64,000 nt of DNA from Margaritispora aquatica (Eukaryota > Ascomycota > Leotiomycetes > Helotiales > Discinellaceae): NCBI GenBank assembly GCA_007644065.1, contig VJWN01000001.1, positions 1,254,340 to 1,318,339 of the forward strand. The letters are read 5' to 3'. Of the stretch, positions 11,401 through 24,949 are shown piece after piece. The position numbers and the translations under genes were made by a program. How positions within the stretch are numbered: the first letter of the stretch is position 1; each line of letters begins with the position of its first letter. Under the pieces are notes generated by a model. That model was not told the origin of the DNA, did not search any database, and worked only from the letters and a program-made list of their open reading frames with translations.

Positions 11401-14400
11401 TCCATCAGGCATTTCGCTGGCCATATCCCGGGCTACCTCAACAAGTACACCCAAGACATGCTGGATTATACCCCAACGATATGGACTAAACTGAATGTTC
11501 TGTTGGATTCCGAGAGTGTAGATCAGCTCGTATCTAACACTCAAGAGCTCATCCGACTCATCGAGTACGTCTCTGGAATGTCGGTAAAGCCATTGTTGAG
11601 TTTTTAGCAGGGTTCTTCCGGTCTCGTATTTTTGCGTGTCTGAGATAGTCCTGGCAACGTTGGTTCCAGAAGCAAAATTGGATTCAGGCTCATGAGGGTT
11701 CAGTTCCTTAGTTAGTACATAATCAAGACCAAGCAACTCAAATGAAAGTAAGCTTTCTGGCTCAACGAGGAGGATACCACCCGAGCTCATGCATTCCTTA
11801 TACACTTGCTGAATCAGTTTTGCAGTGTTCAGATTTGGTGCCAAAGACCTTGACACTGGCAGTCGATAGATAATGCGGCCAACTAAACCACCAAGTTTGC
11901 TGACGAGCAGTTGAAACATTTGCTCTGAGAGCGACTTGAGCACCACCACTCTCGCAAGCTTCGACCCATCTGCAAGAGTCGCAGCGACGATAGGAACTAT
12001 GACCGACGATTTGCCCAAGCCCATATTGAGTTGCATCACAGAGTTTTTGCCGGAAGGAGGTGCAATCATCTCGCGAGCAATTTGAGCTAAAATCAAACTG
12101 TTAGCTTCCCCATTGGAAAATTGTGGTGGCATTGAATGGGAAAAATGTTCAGGATAATGTTCTTAATGGAGGTATGGGCGATCAAGATCAAGAAGCAAAA
12201 CTTATAACAAGAAGAAATATGTACTGGTACATTTGCTTACCTTGCTCAGGACGAATGAGAATATTGCTCTCCAGTTCAAGCAGGAGCCAGTCCGAAAACT
12301 CAACTGGGTCCCAGTTTTCATGGCCGGTATTCACCAGCTGGCTTACAATGTCGGTCTCTCTGTCACCACATGCTACCAATCGCTCTGCTCGTTGCATGGC
12401 GGCAATAGAAAGCGCGTAAGAAGACAGTGTAGCTTTCCATTCGGTGCTGATCACTACAGGATTGAACCTAGCAAGTAAGCGGAGTAATATACTTGGAGAA
12501 AGCCGTGGTAATAAAGATATTTGGTTGGCGCTGTCATAAACAAGAGAACTGTTTGAGATAAGCTTTGAGCAAATCTTCTTAAACAAAGCATCTACGTTTC
12601 TCTTGCAGTGATATAGATGCTTCTGTAATATCGTAAGATCAACGTCCCTCCCTAGGGTTGGACTGGCTGTGGTATTGTCGAGAAAGGCTTTGTGGCTCTT
12701 CTGTAGATCCTTGACATACATCTTCTCATAATGCCCATTGGCAGACTTGCCTAATCTTGCTAGAAGAGATTTCAATTTCGATGCTCCCCTCTCTATTGGT
12801 TGCTCGTGCTGGAGCGTACTCCAAAGTTCAAGGTCATCAGAAGAACGACTCAATTCTGGAGCTGGCTTTTTTAGAAGATCCTCCATCTTTAGAAACCCAC
12901 GTTTTGGTTGATAAGAATCCACTTGGTTGGGAATTGAAAAAAAGTCTGGGGTGGTCGAAGGTTGCAACAACGTGTCGAGTACACTTTGAATATCCTGGAT
13001 GTAACCTTCAAATTCATAATTCATATACCATGCTTCCAACAAGGATTGTACCTTGGGCATTGAAGCTTCCAGTCCAGGTAGATATGTTTTAATCTCCTGA
13101 GTCTGGTCGAAAACAATATTTCTGACTGGCCATTTCTCCCTCACTTCCCTCAGGCACTTTTTGATCTGCAATGTTGTTGCAGCTCGATAAGCAGAAGCAT
13201 GACGGTCCTCAAGATCAGCATCGACTTCGTTTGGTAGCCGCATAATTCGTTTCTCTGGAGAATCTTTATATGCGACCTTGCATTCCTCAAAGATGCTAGT
13301 CAGCATTGCATCTTTAGGCTTGAAGCCCTTGGATAGGTCAAAACCAGCGTAGCTGGGAGGCTGAAGATTGCGCAGTGCCGGAACTGTGCAAAATGCGAGA
13401 AGTGTATTTACTAGAGGAATATTTCCATGTTGCGAACTGGCCAGTGTTGCAAGAAACATCATTACTCCAGATTTATCTCGCGAAGCATCAACCTGGGACA
13501 AGAATGACTGCATGCTGCACCAGCTTCCGGGCATGAAAGTAGATGGCGATTGTAACCAACGTCTGTCGAACTGAAACTTGAAATCTGCTTCTGGACCGTG
13601 AATAAAAGTCCCCCATTTCTGAATTTCTTGCATCAGATTGCTGTATGGATTAAGTTTGTACTGCCACCTGTCTACCATAAAAGCAATATTGCACGCCTCA
13701 TGTTCTCGCTTGCTGTCAGTAATTGAATCTCTCGCTTCATTATAAATGCCGTCGCAGGCTGAAGTAAATGATTCAGCGCCGAAAGTATCAACACGATAAA
13801 AGGCATTGCGTATTAGAGCTCTTTTGTGGAGATTTTCTGCTCCCCGTTGCTCGACCTTGGCTTGACTCTTCAAGCCTGGCTGAAAAACTTGTAGAGACTC
13901 TGCCTTAGCTGACATAGAGCAGGCTTCTGTCGCAAAATCTTCATGCTGCGAAAGTGGTGATAATCTATCCCATTCAACACTCTGCATGAGATTTGAGCCC
14001 CTAGGGTAAAAGTCGCGAGCTGGTGTAAGTCTAACAAACAGCTCGAGTATCTCTATATGTTCTGGTTCCAATGTGAGGAAAGACTGCGTGCCTGCCAATC
14101 TTAAGCCATGTAAAGCCTCTTCGGTTCCAGTTCTCGAAGTTAGTGAATCGGTAAGACAGTTAGAAGTTAACGCGTGAAGATACAACTTGAAAAGCCGACT
14201 AAGAAGGCTGCCGTTATCAATGAGAGATCCGAGATACTTGTCGATAACAAAATGATGATACAAAACTTTTTCGCCATTTCCAGTAGAAATGGAGACTTCC
14301 ACGTGATGATCCTTTTGATGGTAATTTGGGATGCTGTGCGGAATGAGGACAATCCGAGACGACTTCCGAGTGTCTGTTAGAACCAGTTTATTGAGGAGTC

Positions 14401-17400
14401 CATTTAAGGTTCCAAAGTGTTGATTTTTGTCCACGAACATCCCTCGGAACTGTTTTGATTCCAGCCCAGCGTCTCGCAAGACAAAATCTAAACCCATGCG
14501 AGGAAGGCATATTTCGGTATTCTCTATATCTTCATCGAAGTATATGTTGATATGATTTGAAGTTTCCAAAGGTTTCAGCCATTGGTAGATGGCCATCGCG
14601 GTTTTGCTTGCAATATTTATCAAATGTCTACTCTTTGAGATTAGCTTACTCGTAGCAGGGTTTTCAGGACTGGAAATGCGCCAGTTCTCAGGTGATGATA
14701 GCCATTTCGCCTCTAAAGGTCTCCATTCGATGGCCATCGTCCTCTTATTCATCCAATGCACATAGTTGTGAACGAAGGAGTGCGGGAAGTCTTTCTCTAA
14801 AGCATGAGTAGGTACCAGTTCGTATAGTTCGCTACCTTGGCTAGCTCTGATGATCAAGTCGGACTCGCGTAACGCGAAATGTAACTATAAATTCTATCAG
14901 ATAGGTCTTGAGTGCGAATTAGCATCACATACCTGAAAGCCCTGAACCGAGCTCCGGGTCGCAAAGTCTAGGCCCATTGTTGACGGCATAACCTCTAAAA
15001 TTTGGTCACCAAACAATCGTTGGTAGTTGGGATGGACCTCATAATCACGAGGCAGTCGACCTAGAGAACGTCCATTGACCAATAGAGACCCATCAAGTGT
15101 ATTAAAATAGACGCTCAGCGATACGCCATTTTCGCCAGCAGCAGTCTGGGTCTTGATCCAGCGATCGTTCGGTGCCTCAACTATTCCCCATGAAATTCCT
15201 GGTTCGTAGTCATCCCACATATGTTGCACTGCTTGATTCACCCCTTCTGAAGATGCAAGGACTTGACCCTTCAAAGCTGCTTCGATTGCGTATAGTGTCC
15301 TAGAGAACCGTCGAAGAAGCTCCTGAGTCATGGGCGTTAATACCTTTACTGAGACAGGCCAGTGTTCGTTGATTGTAGCCGATATCTCAATAAGAATCGC
15401 CACGTTTTCTGTTGATGACAAGAGGGTGGATACCTGACGTGGGTCAACATCAAATGTTGAATGACAGATTAAAGCCACATCAAGAGCACGAAGAGTAAGA
15501 TAACCGATATCCTTCTCCATGGTGCACTTGTGGAGGAGCTGAAAGATCACTCGCGCCCACTCTATTGTAGTATGTCGTGCTTTGTTGAGGAACTTCAAGC
15601 ATCGTTCCCGAACAGAATCGTGCAGTGATATTGATAGTAACCGAGAAGCCAACGAGATGAAGGTGAGAGCGGCTATAGAACCTTGCCAATTACTTTCAAC
15701 AGAAGCCAGTGCTTCTTCCAAGATCAAAATAAGATCCAGACCATAAGACTCTTCTTCAAGCTCGACATGGGAGTCTCTCGATACTTGCTGAAGTGCCGAA
15801 GGGCCAGCTTGCCAAGATGCTTGAAGCATGAGGAGATAGACTTCTTCTTTTCCAAAATCTAAAGTTCTCGAAACAATTTCTCTGGCAATATTGAGCCACT
15901 AAAAGGTGAGGTGTTAGTAAAAGCATCAGCGAGACATTAAGGAAGAAAGTAATAATTTAGAAAAGAGACCAACCTGAAGTCTGTGGCCGCTACGCAAAGT
16001 TCCGTAGGCATACAGCTCATGTACAGTTAAGCCCTCAGGGCAGGCTCCTTGCCTTGAAATGATCTCATTTGAGGTATGCTTCGTCTCACACAATGCATAT
16101 TGCAGTGATTCATAACACCCCGGTGGGAGGATCAAGGTACATCTGTCACGAATAGCGTACTTGTTGAGATGATCGGTTGCTCTATGTTGCGACCTCGAAT
16201 CTTCTATAATCAAATTCAGATGATTTGGTAGACATACTATTTCTTCCGTTGCTTCAGCGACGGGTTTCATAGTCCCAAGGAAAGATTTTGTTGTCGAGGC
16301 AAGCTGCAATCGGTCGGTCTTCGATTTGAAGTAGTTTGATAGACCACTATATTTTGAGATTTTCAGAGTCTTTGGCTTGGTCTGAAAGGGGGGAGGTGCT
16401 GGGCTTAGGACATCAAAGAGAATACGATATGTCATCGACCTCCAGCAGCGAAGTAAGCTCGGCATGTCCAGCTCAAAAACTACAGATTTCGCAGCAGCTT
16501 CTGAAGTCGGAAGAGGCCATTCATGGCACGAGATTTCAAGAGATTGTGCCTTCTGACGAAGCTCACATTTATCGCACTCCGGATTGTGAATTACTCGGCC
16601 CTGAGGATATCTTCTGGTTGCAGGTTTAGTGATAGATGTACAATTTAGTAGCTTTGACTCAGCCATGAACCTCGAAAATGATGCCTTGGCGTCTTGAAGT
16701 TCTGTTTTCTTGGCCTCGCAGTCAGCGCTAGCTTTCATTTCGATTTGAACCTTCAATTCCTGGTGTGGAAGGGATTGATCAAAGTATTGCACACCAAAAC
16801 TCTTCGGCGATGAGATGTCTCCAAACACGGATGGATTCTCAGCAGACGAGTTGCCCTTTCGACTTAGCAGATATTGTTCCACGTCTCGAAGCTGGACCAT
16901 TTGATATCGCTTTGGTAAAAGAAGTGGATCGAAGAATGCTGACGGAAATCCAGGATCGAATTGCTTCAGGAGCGGATAATGTAGACAGGCGACTTTATCA
17001 AGAGCGACCCAAAGAAGCAACAATGTCAAGACCATGATCGAAAAGGCCTCCGGAGAGTCCGCGTATATTGGTAAAGCAGTGTTCATATACCAAGAGATGG
17101 CCTGTGTCAACTTAATCAAACAGTGCTTGGAGTCTTTGTGCAAATCGATCCAAGATTCGAGACAATTGGAAACCCACGTCTCCAGATCTTTCAAGCTAAG
17201 ATGAACCTCAAATGACGATCTTGAATCGAACAACTTATAGTCTGGCAGTGAATTCTGGCTGCCTTTGATACGCGGGCTGCTCTTCCCCTCAAACGTATCC
17301 CCATCACGCTGTTGAAGCTGTACATTGTGAATCTGCTCAAGATACGGTCGAAGTGTGGCCAGACTTAGTAAGGTGTTACTTGCAGGCCTAAGCTTTGCTA

Positions 17401-18474
17401 GATCAGCAAGATCAAAAATGCCTGCTGAGTCGGTGAATTTCTGGATATGGCCCCATCTCTTGACCTGGCTGACACATTAACAGGGAACATTCAGCAACTC
17501 AGTGCGAAGAGCCAAGAACCAGTGGCACAACTCTTGAAGGAAGAAACTTTGAGCGAAGTTGTGAAGACTTCTTGTTCTTGATCATCCTGTACCAGCACTT
17601 CGTCTCGTGTTCTCTTGAAGATCCTAGTGGCATTGATTGGGGATCCAATAGCACGCAGTATGCCGGGGAGCCATTCTGTGACAAAATGCGGACTCACAGT
17701 GTCGTTGTGAGCGCCATATCCTTTAGTTACAGTGTCTTCCAATGTTTCACTTTCCAGGACAGTCAAGGAGTGCTCGAGACAGCTAAGGAAGTCACCTTCG
17801 TAAACCCTAGTGTCAGAAACAGAGATCATGGGTCCCGGAAATCTGCGCACTAGTCTTCCTGTTGTGCCCATTACAGCCTTCGATGTTGCCGATAGCTCAA
17901 ATGTTTCGAAGAAAAATGTATCTGATTTTTTTCGAACTATCAACCCTGCGTTTTGGCGAGTTATATGAAGAGCAAGTACGTCTGTTCAGATAGTCAGCAT
18001 GCAAAATATTTTCTGAACGTTGAGATTCCGATAAATTTACCTCCATCTACCATGTCCCTCATCGTCTCATTGAGACTTCTGAACGGATGGCCTAGATTTC
18101 CATTGTCCAGAAGGATAGTCAACATTGGCGAAATTGCAGACCACTCCTCTCGACTGTCGTCTGGGAGCAGCCCTGAGAATGATAGCACGGCTTCATTGAA
18201 GAGCTTTGTGATTTCAACCTCAGCCTCAGTCGTGGTGTCATTGAAATTGGGCAGTTTCGGAGGAAAGAATACGCTACAATAATTAGTATCATGATTTGTG
18301 AGAAGCCAATTAGTGGAAATATGAACATTGCCAAAACATATTACACGAAGCTGAAATCCAGCACAATCTTCCAACAATCTGAGATCTAGAGAACCGAAAC
18401 AAGAAACAGCAAGAGGGAACATACTGGTGGAAAACGTATTCCGATGGAGTATCAATTGGAGCTTCTTCATCCAT
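8421..18474 (-). CDS. Giant DUF6606/DUF3638/DUF3645 protein, about 3049 residues
   Basis: Proposed exons (5' to 3'): 18474-18425, 18273-18041, 17981-17548, 17464-15974, 15898-14933, 14884-12241, 12086-11017, 10908-10561, 10504-10001, 9892-9850, 9787-8421. The sum is 9150 nt and every junction keeps phase. The N-terminus matches DUF6606 (EYVFHHVFFPPKLP, then HITRQNAGLIVRKKSDTFFF). The middle carries the DUF3638 signature QLNMGLGKSSVIVPIVA at about residues 1958-1974, with a reduced P-loop (GLGKSS). DUF3645 follows with HPTTGFSGTND. A Walker-B/DEAH-type motif YLDEAHTRGTD lies near residue 2562. Fungal relatives are often labelled 'ubiquitinyl hydrolase 1'. I see no recognisable Cys-protease triad, so that label should be treated as transferred; an SF2-like NTPase fold is my inference. 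The weak point is the exon 3/4 junction near 17465-17547 (donor GTTTCT, region shorter than I expect for the family). Confidence 0.82.
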
Positions 18475-20177
18475 GGCTTCAGTCTGCAACAGCAAGTTGT
18501 ATACAAAAAGCAGCTCAACACTTCCAAACAAAATATCGTGAAATCACAGGTATGAAATCATCACCACCACCGAGATTGAGTGCTTTTAGAAAAAGACAGT
18601 CTCTGATGTGCCTTTGGTTGTAGTTGTGATTGGAGCAGAATTGAAGTACTTATCTGGAGAGGGCTGTCAATTTGCCCGTTTTCAGAGGCGAGCCTGTCAT
18701 GTGACATTCTGTGATCTGGAAGTGTGCCTGGTTAATTCCCATTCATGATATGGGTAACTACCTAGGTAGGTATTTAGGTAAGGCAAGATGAGTACTGAGT
18801 AGCCAGAAGTATTTAAAGAGACCCATTCACCATAGAGACTGCTAGTAAGGCACATTCGTACATTGTCTGAAAAGTTTTGGCACCTACCTGTTTCTTCCAT
18901 CATGAATTTCTTATACTGTTGGCATTTTAAACTCTTGTTGAGAATAATATGCCAAGATTGAAGGCGAAGTTGTTCTCTTAGTCTCAACGCGACTTCTCGT
19001 AATTGTGCAAGCGGTGTTAGATAGCCCATGTAGAAATTCGATCTCCTTATATCTATTAAATATTCAGCATAAGATCGCAAACGTCCATAGATTGAATCAA
19101 TGGAGCTTGAACTTACTATCTATAGCTTCTGTAGAAGTCTTCGTAGCTACAGGGAGGTGACAAAATTGATACGTAAGGCTTCTTGAAAGAAAGTAGCATG
19201 CCGATGTCTTCTTTCAAGAGATGCTAATTATCCCAAGGGCACTTAGTACTGCGTTGGAGAAGTCTTTGATAAGAGCTCCTTCTTCAGGACTGCCCCTCTG
19301 GTCCAGGTTCTTCAGTCCTAACGGAATCGACCTTAACATAAGACAGCCAGTTTCTATTCATGATGACTCGGGAATACAGGATATTGACTTTATAAGATTG
19401 GCCAACTACGGTTTGGTTAACTAACTTCACGAACACGATTCAAGATAAACAGGGCTTCGATAAAACCGAGATTGATACAAAGATGAAATGTATTTTTTGT
19501 GCTTCTAAAACACAGACAAAACAGGCGGGACAGAATAAATACTACCTTCCTCCTACACCTTCCTTAGATTGGCGTCATCGAGACTTCTCTTCACAGTTCA
19601 CATTTCAACAACCTACTATTTAATGAATTGCAGTAGAGAGCTCCATGAGATACTAGAGCAGCATACATGCTGTACGCCTTGTATCTCGAAGCAAAAGACA
19701 AGACTGGCTTGGCTGAATCAAGTTTAGTCAACGCCGGTTTTGGAGCAGTGGCGCTGAGTGGACTCATAGCAATGATGTTTTCAAGCAGATCCAGGACCAG
19801 GGCTGGATGATGCAACCGTACGGAGTTTATCATGAGTAAAGGTTCAAAGTCCAACACGCAATCTGAGGTGGATGTTGAGGTTGTTCGCCAAGCATATCTA
19901 GCGGGGCGGTTGGATACGAGTACGAAGTCTTGGCAGTCTTTGGTTCGCTGCCCTGTTTGGATATGTAGACATGATGTATTGCAATCGGTGGAGAGATAAC
20001 GATATTTCCAGCTTGAAATCTTTCCAGCGCTTACCTCGTAGATTTACTGATGTTTATATGTGTAGCAATTATCTCTTGGGGAAAATATAGAAATAGCATT
20101 TTAGCTCATTGATAGTTCTATTTGTGCAAAATCGACAGCGCTGGGTAGTTGTAACCTTATATCTGCAAAACTCATAT
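18475..20177. other. Intergenic, 1.7 kb, no supported gene
   Basis: Lies between the start of the giant gene and the 3' end of ADE12. It presumably holds the giant gene's promoter. An exact 10-bp palindrome TACCTAGGTA occurs at 18759-18768 with further TAGGTA repeats to 18780. Small open frames here resemble no family I know. Confidence 0.4.
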
Positions 20178-21906
20178 CTACTTCGTGATCATAGCCTCCC
20201 GTCCTAGGAGAAGTAAGCAATCAATCACATATTTGCGGGGTATCTACGCCACAGGTATTTAGGGGGGTTCTTACCAGGTCCAGTGCCAATATACTTCACT
20301 GGAAGACCAATGAACTTCTCGATAAATTCAATGTACTCCTTGGTTTCAACTGGGAGATCTTCGTAATTCTTAATTCCTGTGATGGGCTTCTCCCATCCCT
20401 TCAGCTCTACATACTTCACCTCAACATTTCCCAGGAGTTCTAAGCTCGCAGGGAAGGACGCCAGCTCCTCGCCAGTTGTAGGATCAACGTATGCGGTTGC
20501 AATCTTGATCGTAGGAAAACTGTCCAAGATATCCTGATCTCTTGTGAGTGAAATATTCCCGTGACAATATTCATAAACATACCAACTTAGTGATGTTGAG
20601 AGCCGTGTAAAAATTGATCGTGGAAGAATACTTGACCACAACCAAATCTAACCAGCCACAACGTCGCTTCCTCCCAGTGGTGACGCCCCATTCCCGTCCA
20701 ATATCCTGGAGCTTGGTTCCATGTTCTCCTAGATCCTCAGTTGGGAAAGGTCCACCTCCAACTCGTGTTGTGTACGCCTTCACTACGCCGAAAATGTTCT
20801 GAACTTTGACTGGGTTCAGAGCAAGACCACTGAAGCATCCTGCAAGCCCAGTACTTGAAGATGTCACATACGGGTAGGTTCCCCAGTCAATATCGAGCAT
20901 GAGTGCGTTTGCACCTTCAACGAGAATTGGCGTATTGGAGGCTTGAGCCGATTGAATGAGTGGCACTTGATCGATAACGTAGGGAGCTAGAGTTGTGCGG
21001 TATTCCTGCAAAAGTCAGTTATTTTCTCGGAACACAGGCAATGGTTCTTACGTTAAACTTAGTAATTTCATCTTCCACATCATACTGCAGCAGATCACCA
21101 TATCGCTTCTTGTAGCCTCGAGCCAGCTCTCGTAATCGAGCATTGAATAGCTCAGCGTTGAAGATCTCACAAATACGGATACCACTCCGTGTAGCCTTGG
21201 TAGAGTATGTTGGTCCAATCCCCTTTCTCGTAGTTCCTATGCTCTTCCCGCCTAGCTCGACTTCTTCTAGTCCATCAACCAATTGATGTAAGTCGAAGAC
21301 AATGTGTGCTCGATCACTGATAAAGATGCGTGCTTGGGCATCTTTCAGACCTTTGGTCTCGAGAGCTTTTAATTCGAGGAAGAATGAAGGGACATGCACC
21401 TATTTCTCGAAAGTTAGTAGGACATAGACTAATGCAATCAAGAAGTAATGTCTTGTTCGAAAATTTCTCCAGCGCATTGCATGACATTTGGATTTTCTCC
21501 AACCTCCACTTATCAATCCCAGCACAACCCAGAGATTTCGACAGCCTGTATCCCCAGAATCAATTGAGGGTCGCGCTTACCACAACACCGGAACCGATCA
21601 AGTTTGTGCAGTCGGGGTTAATCAATCCAGATGGCAGAAGGTGAAAGTCGTAGGTAATGCCATTGACAACAATCGTGTGTCCAGCATTATTCTGTTCTTC
21701 CCATCAACTCAATTCCTTCACATCCTCAGCAATTGAACTCACTCCACCTTGTGCTCTTGCGCAAAGTTTCTGCGAAGGCTAGCAAAAGATTAGCACCACC
21801 TCCAAACACCGCATGGCGGGGTCAAAAATTGACTCACACACAAGATATCCACCAGCTTTCCCTTTCCCTCGTCTCCCCATTGCGCGCCGAGAACGATTGT
21901 AATCAT
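20178..21906 (-). CDS. ADE12: Adenylosuccinate synthetase
   Basis: Converts IMP, aspartate and GTP to adenylosuccinate, the first committed step from IMP to AMP; cytosolic homodimer. Exons: 21906-21838, 21778-21743, 21691-21581, 21399-21052, 21005-20583, 20533-20275, 20203-20178. The total is 1272 nt, 423 residues, the normal length for the family. Motifs: [13 protein letters not shown] at residues 6-18 (P-loop with catalytic Asp), [13 protein letters not shown] with the catalytic His, [15 protein letters not shown] (IMP loop), RRCGWLDL, and the C-terminal KYIGTGPGR. The last exon is only 26 nt and supplies REAMITK; reading through its 71-bp intron would give a false C-terminus. The ATG at 21906 gives the canonical short start [14 protein letters not shown]. 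The longest intron (181 bp) lies before VHVPSFF. Confidence 0.95.
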
Positions 21907-24900
21907 CTTCAGAGTCCCCAGGTCTTGGATCCTTCGAAAGTAGTATTTAGATGAATTGACTTCCTCCGCAAAGAGTGGGTGTATATTATGGTTTGTGGCT
22001 GGATTTATCTTTGATAATGCGGGCGAATGCGGAGAGGGGGGTTGTGCATAAAGTATGGAGGGGTAGAATTTTATATCTTGGCATTTTAATAGCGTATGAC
22101 GACTTCCAGCATCCGAAGTTCACCCATTACGTTCATGAGTTTGAATGTTTGACTTCACAACATCTCACTCTTAAATCAAACACAGGATTCAAACAGTCGG
22201 TCATCATCCGACTCAATCCTTGAACTTGAATATCGGTATTCTAGAAATTCCCTACGTTCGTCAGTTATAGAGCCTCTAAGAGAGATAAATGAACATCGAA
22301 TTCACTGAGTGTTGCCAATTCCAAATGTCAAGTTTGGTGTCAAGGTGAAATGTGCACAAAGTCTACTTTCCAAAACTTCACAATAGATAGATGAAGATTG
22401 AGCATGCCACCAATGAATGTCAGTTCCATTGTAACGTCTTCTCCTAAGGCATAGATCCGATGGATAACACTTACAGTAGACTTCTCAATATCAATGTACT
22501 CACACCGGCACTGGCACTTTCATCTCCAGAAACATTGAGAGAAAACCCTGTTGGTGACAGAAAATAGAGTCTTACATACAAGGTCTCCAATAGTTCCAGT
22601 CTTCTAAGTCTCTGCTTTTACTATCTAGCTTGTGATAGGGTCTGTTAAGATAAGCTGCATACAGTTATCAACTTCGATTTGCAGATGCGGAGAGTGACAT
22701 TCTGATGTAGTTGGCTTTGATCTTGAGAGTCGCACCTAACGCTTGAACTAAGAGTGTCGATGGCCAGACTGTTTCTCCTGGAATCTCCAATTTATTTTGT
22801 TTCTCTGACATGACTCGGTACTTGACAGGTCGAGGGTGGGTGCACAGGCAAATTTTCATTTCCCTCAACAGCGTGATGCTACACTTTCATCATTTGGCAT
22901 CTTCATAAGCACCCCCATGAGAATTCAACTTATAATAGTATTCTGTGGAATCAAAGCCTCACATGTACAGTGATGAATTCCAAGACTCGCACATTAGCAT
23001 TGCTGGCCCGGTGCCAGCAACAAGGACGCACCCCATTGCATCTCCTCGAGTCGCCCAGTCCTCAAATTCCTAACCTCACAGTCGAGATTATCCACCTTCA
23101 GAATCACCACGAAGTCATGCATATGGCGGTGATTTAGAGTTATACTTGAATCTTTCTAGGAAGTAAACGCTTTACAGCAAGAATGGCACCTTCCTTCTGG
23201 CCTTTGAAGATCTTAAGATCGCAGACCACGACCTCGGATTTAGATCGATTGATGGAGTCCATGTGACCTAGCACTGTGGTTGCAGACATGAGTACTGCAG
23301 AATCAGCGTCTGGTTCTGTTAGACGAAACACATGAGATTTGCTAGGTTAAATCTCTCCATTCTCACATCGGCTGGAGACAAGCGAAATGAAGCAGAAATG
23401 TGATGGATGCGAAGTCCTATCTCATGAACAAAGAGAAATGAGGTTTAAATTCAAGTAAAAGAAATAGGGCAGTGGGATAGAAGCAGTGCTGATAGCAGAA
23501 GAAAAGAGCTGGCAAAAGCATACCGAACGGATTCCTTTGCTCCTGCTCTCCTACCTGGGAGCATGCACTGGACATCCTCACACAAGCAGGCTTCCGATTT
23601 GTCTACCCAGTTCGCAAGTAGTAAATGATGGAAATTTACGCTAGCAAGGAGGATGAGAATGATTGTTCCTAGATCAGCTTGAATAAACTACCGAAAGATC
23701 TCTCAAGTATTGTCACAGCGGACTCTCACAACACAAGCTCAGCGGTTATATGAAGGACTATAAGGTATGCTTGAAATATCTCAATTATATCTTCTGGGCT
23801 AGATTCTTGGTGAGCAGCTGACATGTTGCCTTATTAATGTGCCATTCCAAGGGTGGGATTCTTTAAAGATCTAAAATTGATATAGGCTCTCCAGGAGGTG
23901 AGGAAGAACATCATACAACTCTATGTTATTGCTTCAATACTCGAACTCAACACAATAACCACGATCATCCCGCCAGCCCCGCACCCCTTTATCACCTCTC
24001 ATCTCCTCGATTCATGCATGAAAAATTTTTATTACAAACCTACCACACCAAAGGTTGCGCACAAAGAATTTGGACCAAACATCCCTGCGACCACCACCAA
24101 GTAAGCACTTGGTAAAGTGTCGCACCATTACCACCAAATCTATTGCACATCGCGAAGTGTACGTCGTATAGTAAGGTCGTACCACCACTCAAAACCAGAT
24201 GAAATGTCTGTTAAGCCAGCAGCATAGCCCGTAGAAGGGAGTCGACAAAGGACTTCCGAGAGGATAAGAGGAGGGATTATGAAGAACAATTTTTCCTTTA
24301 TTCTTTATACAAAATCACCTTCGCCACCTACGACGCATACATATTCACCTAACCATTCCATATTCCTTCCAAACCCATATTTCCGACCCCATCCCATCTG
24401 TATCTGTACCTACCCATCTATCTTATATATCTCTGTCCTTCCAACACCTACTCCTTCATACGATCCAACAACCAAACATACCTACAAAAACATTACACCA
24501 AGCCGCGATGGTCCCCACCTCCTCCTATCTTCCATAAATTTTCTCCTCTCTACCTATTCGTTCTCACTCATCTTCTTCGACAACTAATGGGGTATCCTCG
24601 CAAATTCTGAAATGAAACACCACATCCAATCCAAGCCTCCTATTCGGACAGACAACAGAAACACAAAGAAGGGAACAGAGCGTGTCCCGCGGATAGTTGA
24701 CAATAGCAACAACAAGGCCGACCAATATCGGCTAAACGAGCGACAAAATACGACACACATTACTCCTCCGTTCCTCCCGCCCCGCGCTAAAAACGAGTGC
24801 ATGCGCTACGCTTCTTGTTCAACTTAACCAACAAGACGCAAAAAAACCAAGGCGCGAGCCATTTCGTACCTATGAACGCCATTCACCATCTCTCCAGCCT

Positions 24901-24949
24901 TAACAGAAATATTTTCACTCAAGCTTCATCATACAAGCTCGGATTTGGA
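21907..24949. other. Intergenic, 3.0 kb, no supported gene
   Basis: Lies upstream of ADE12 and downstream of the Num1-like gene. Both strands show only short, unconserved-looking frames. The stretch 24279-24600 is strongly C/A/T-biased on the plus strand and may be the Num1 3' UTR. No tRNA or transposon ends were seen. Confidence 0.4.

Noticed and set aside
20204..20274. Apparent ADE12 C-terminus [15 protein letters not shown]
   Set aside because: It is read-through of a 71-bp intron. Splicing to 20203-20178 restores [10 protein letters not shown] and the normal family length.
21831..21838. TGACTCA Gcn4/Bas1-type site in the first ADE12 intron
   Set aside because: The bases coincide with the splice donor GTGAGTCA on the minus strand, so the match is explained by the splice signal.
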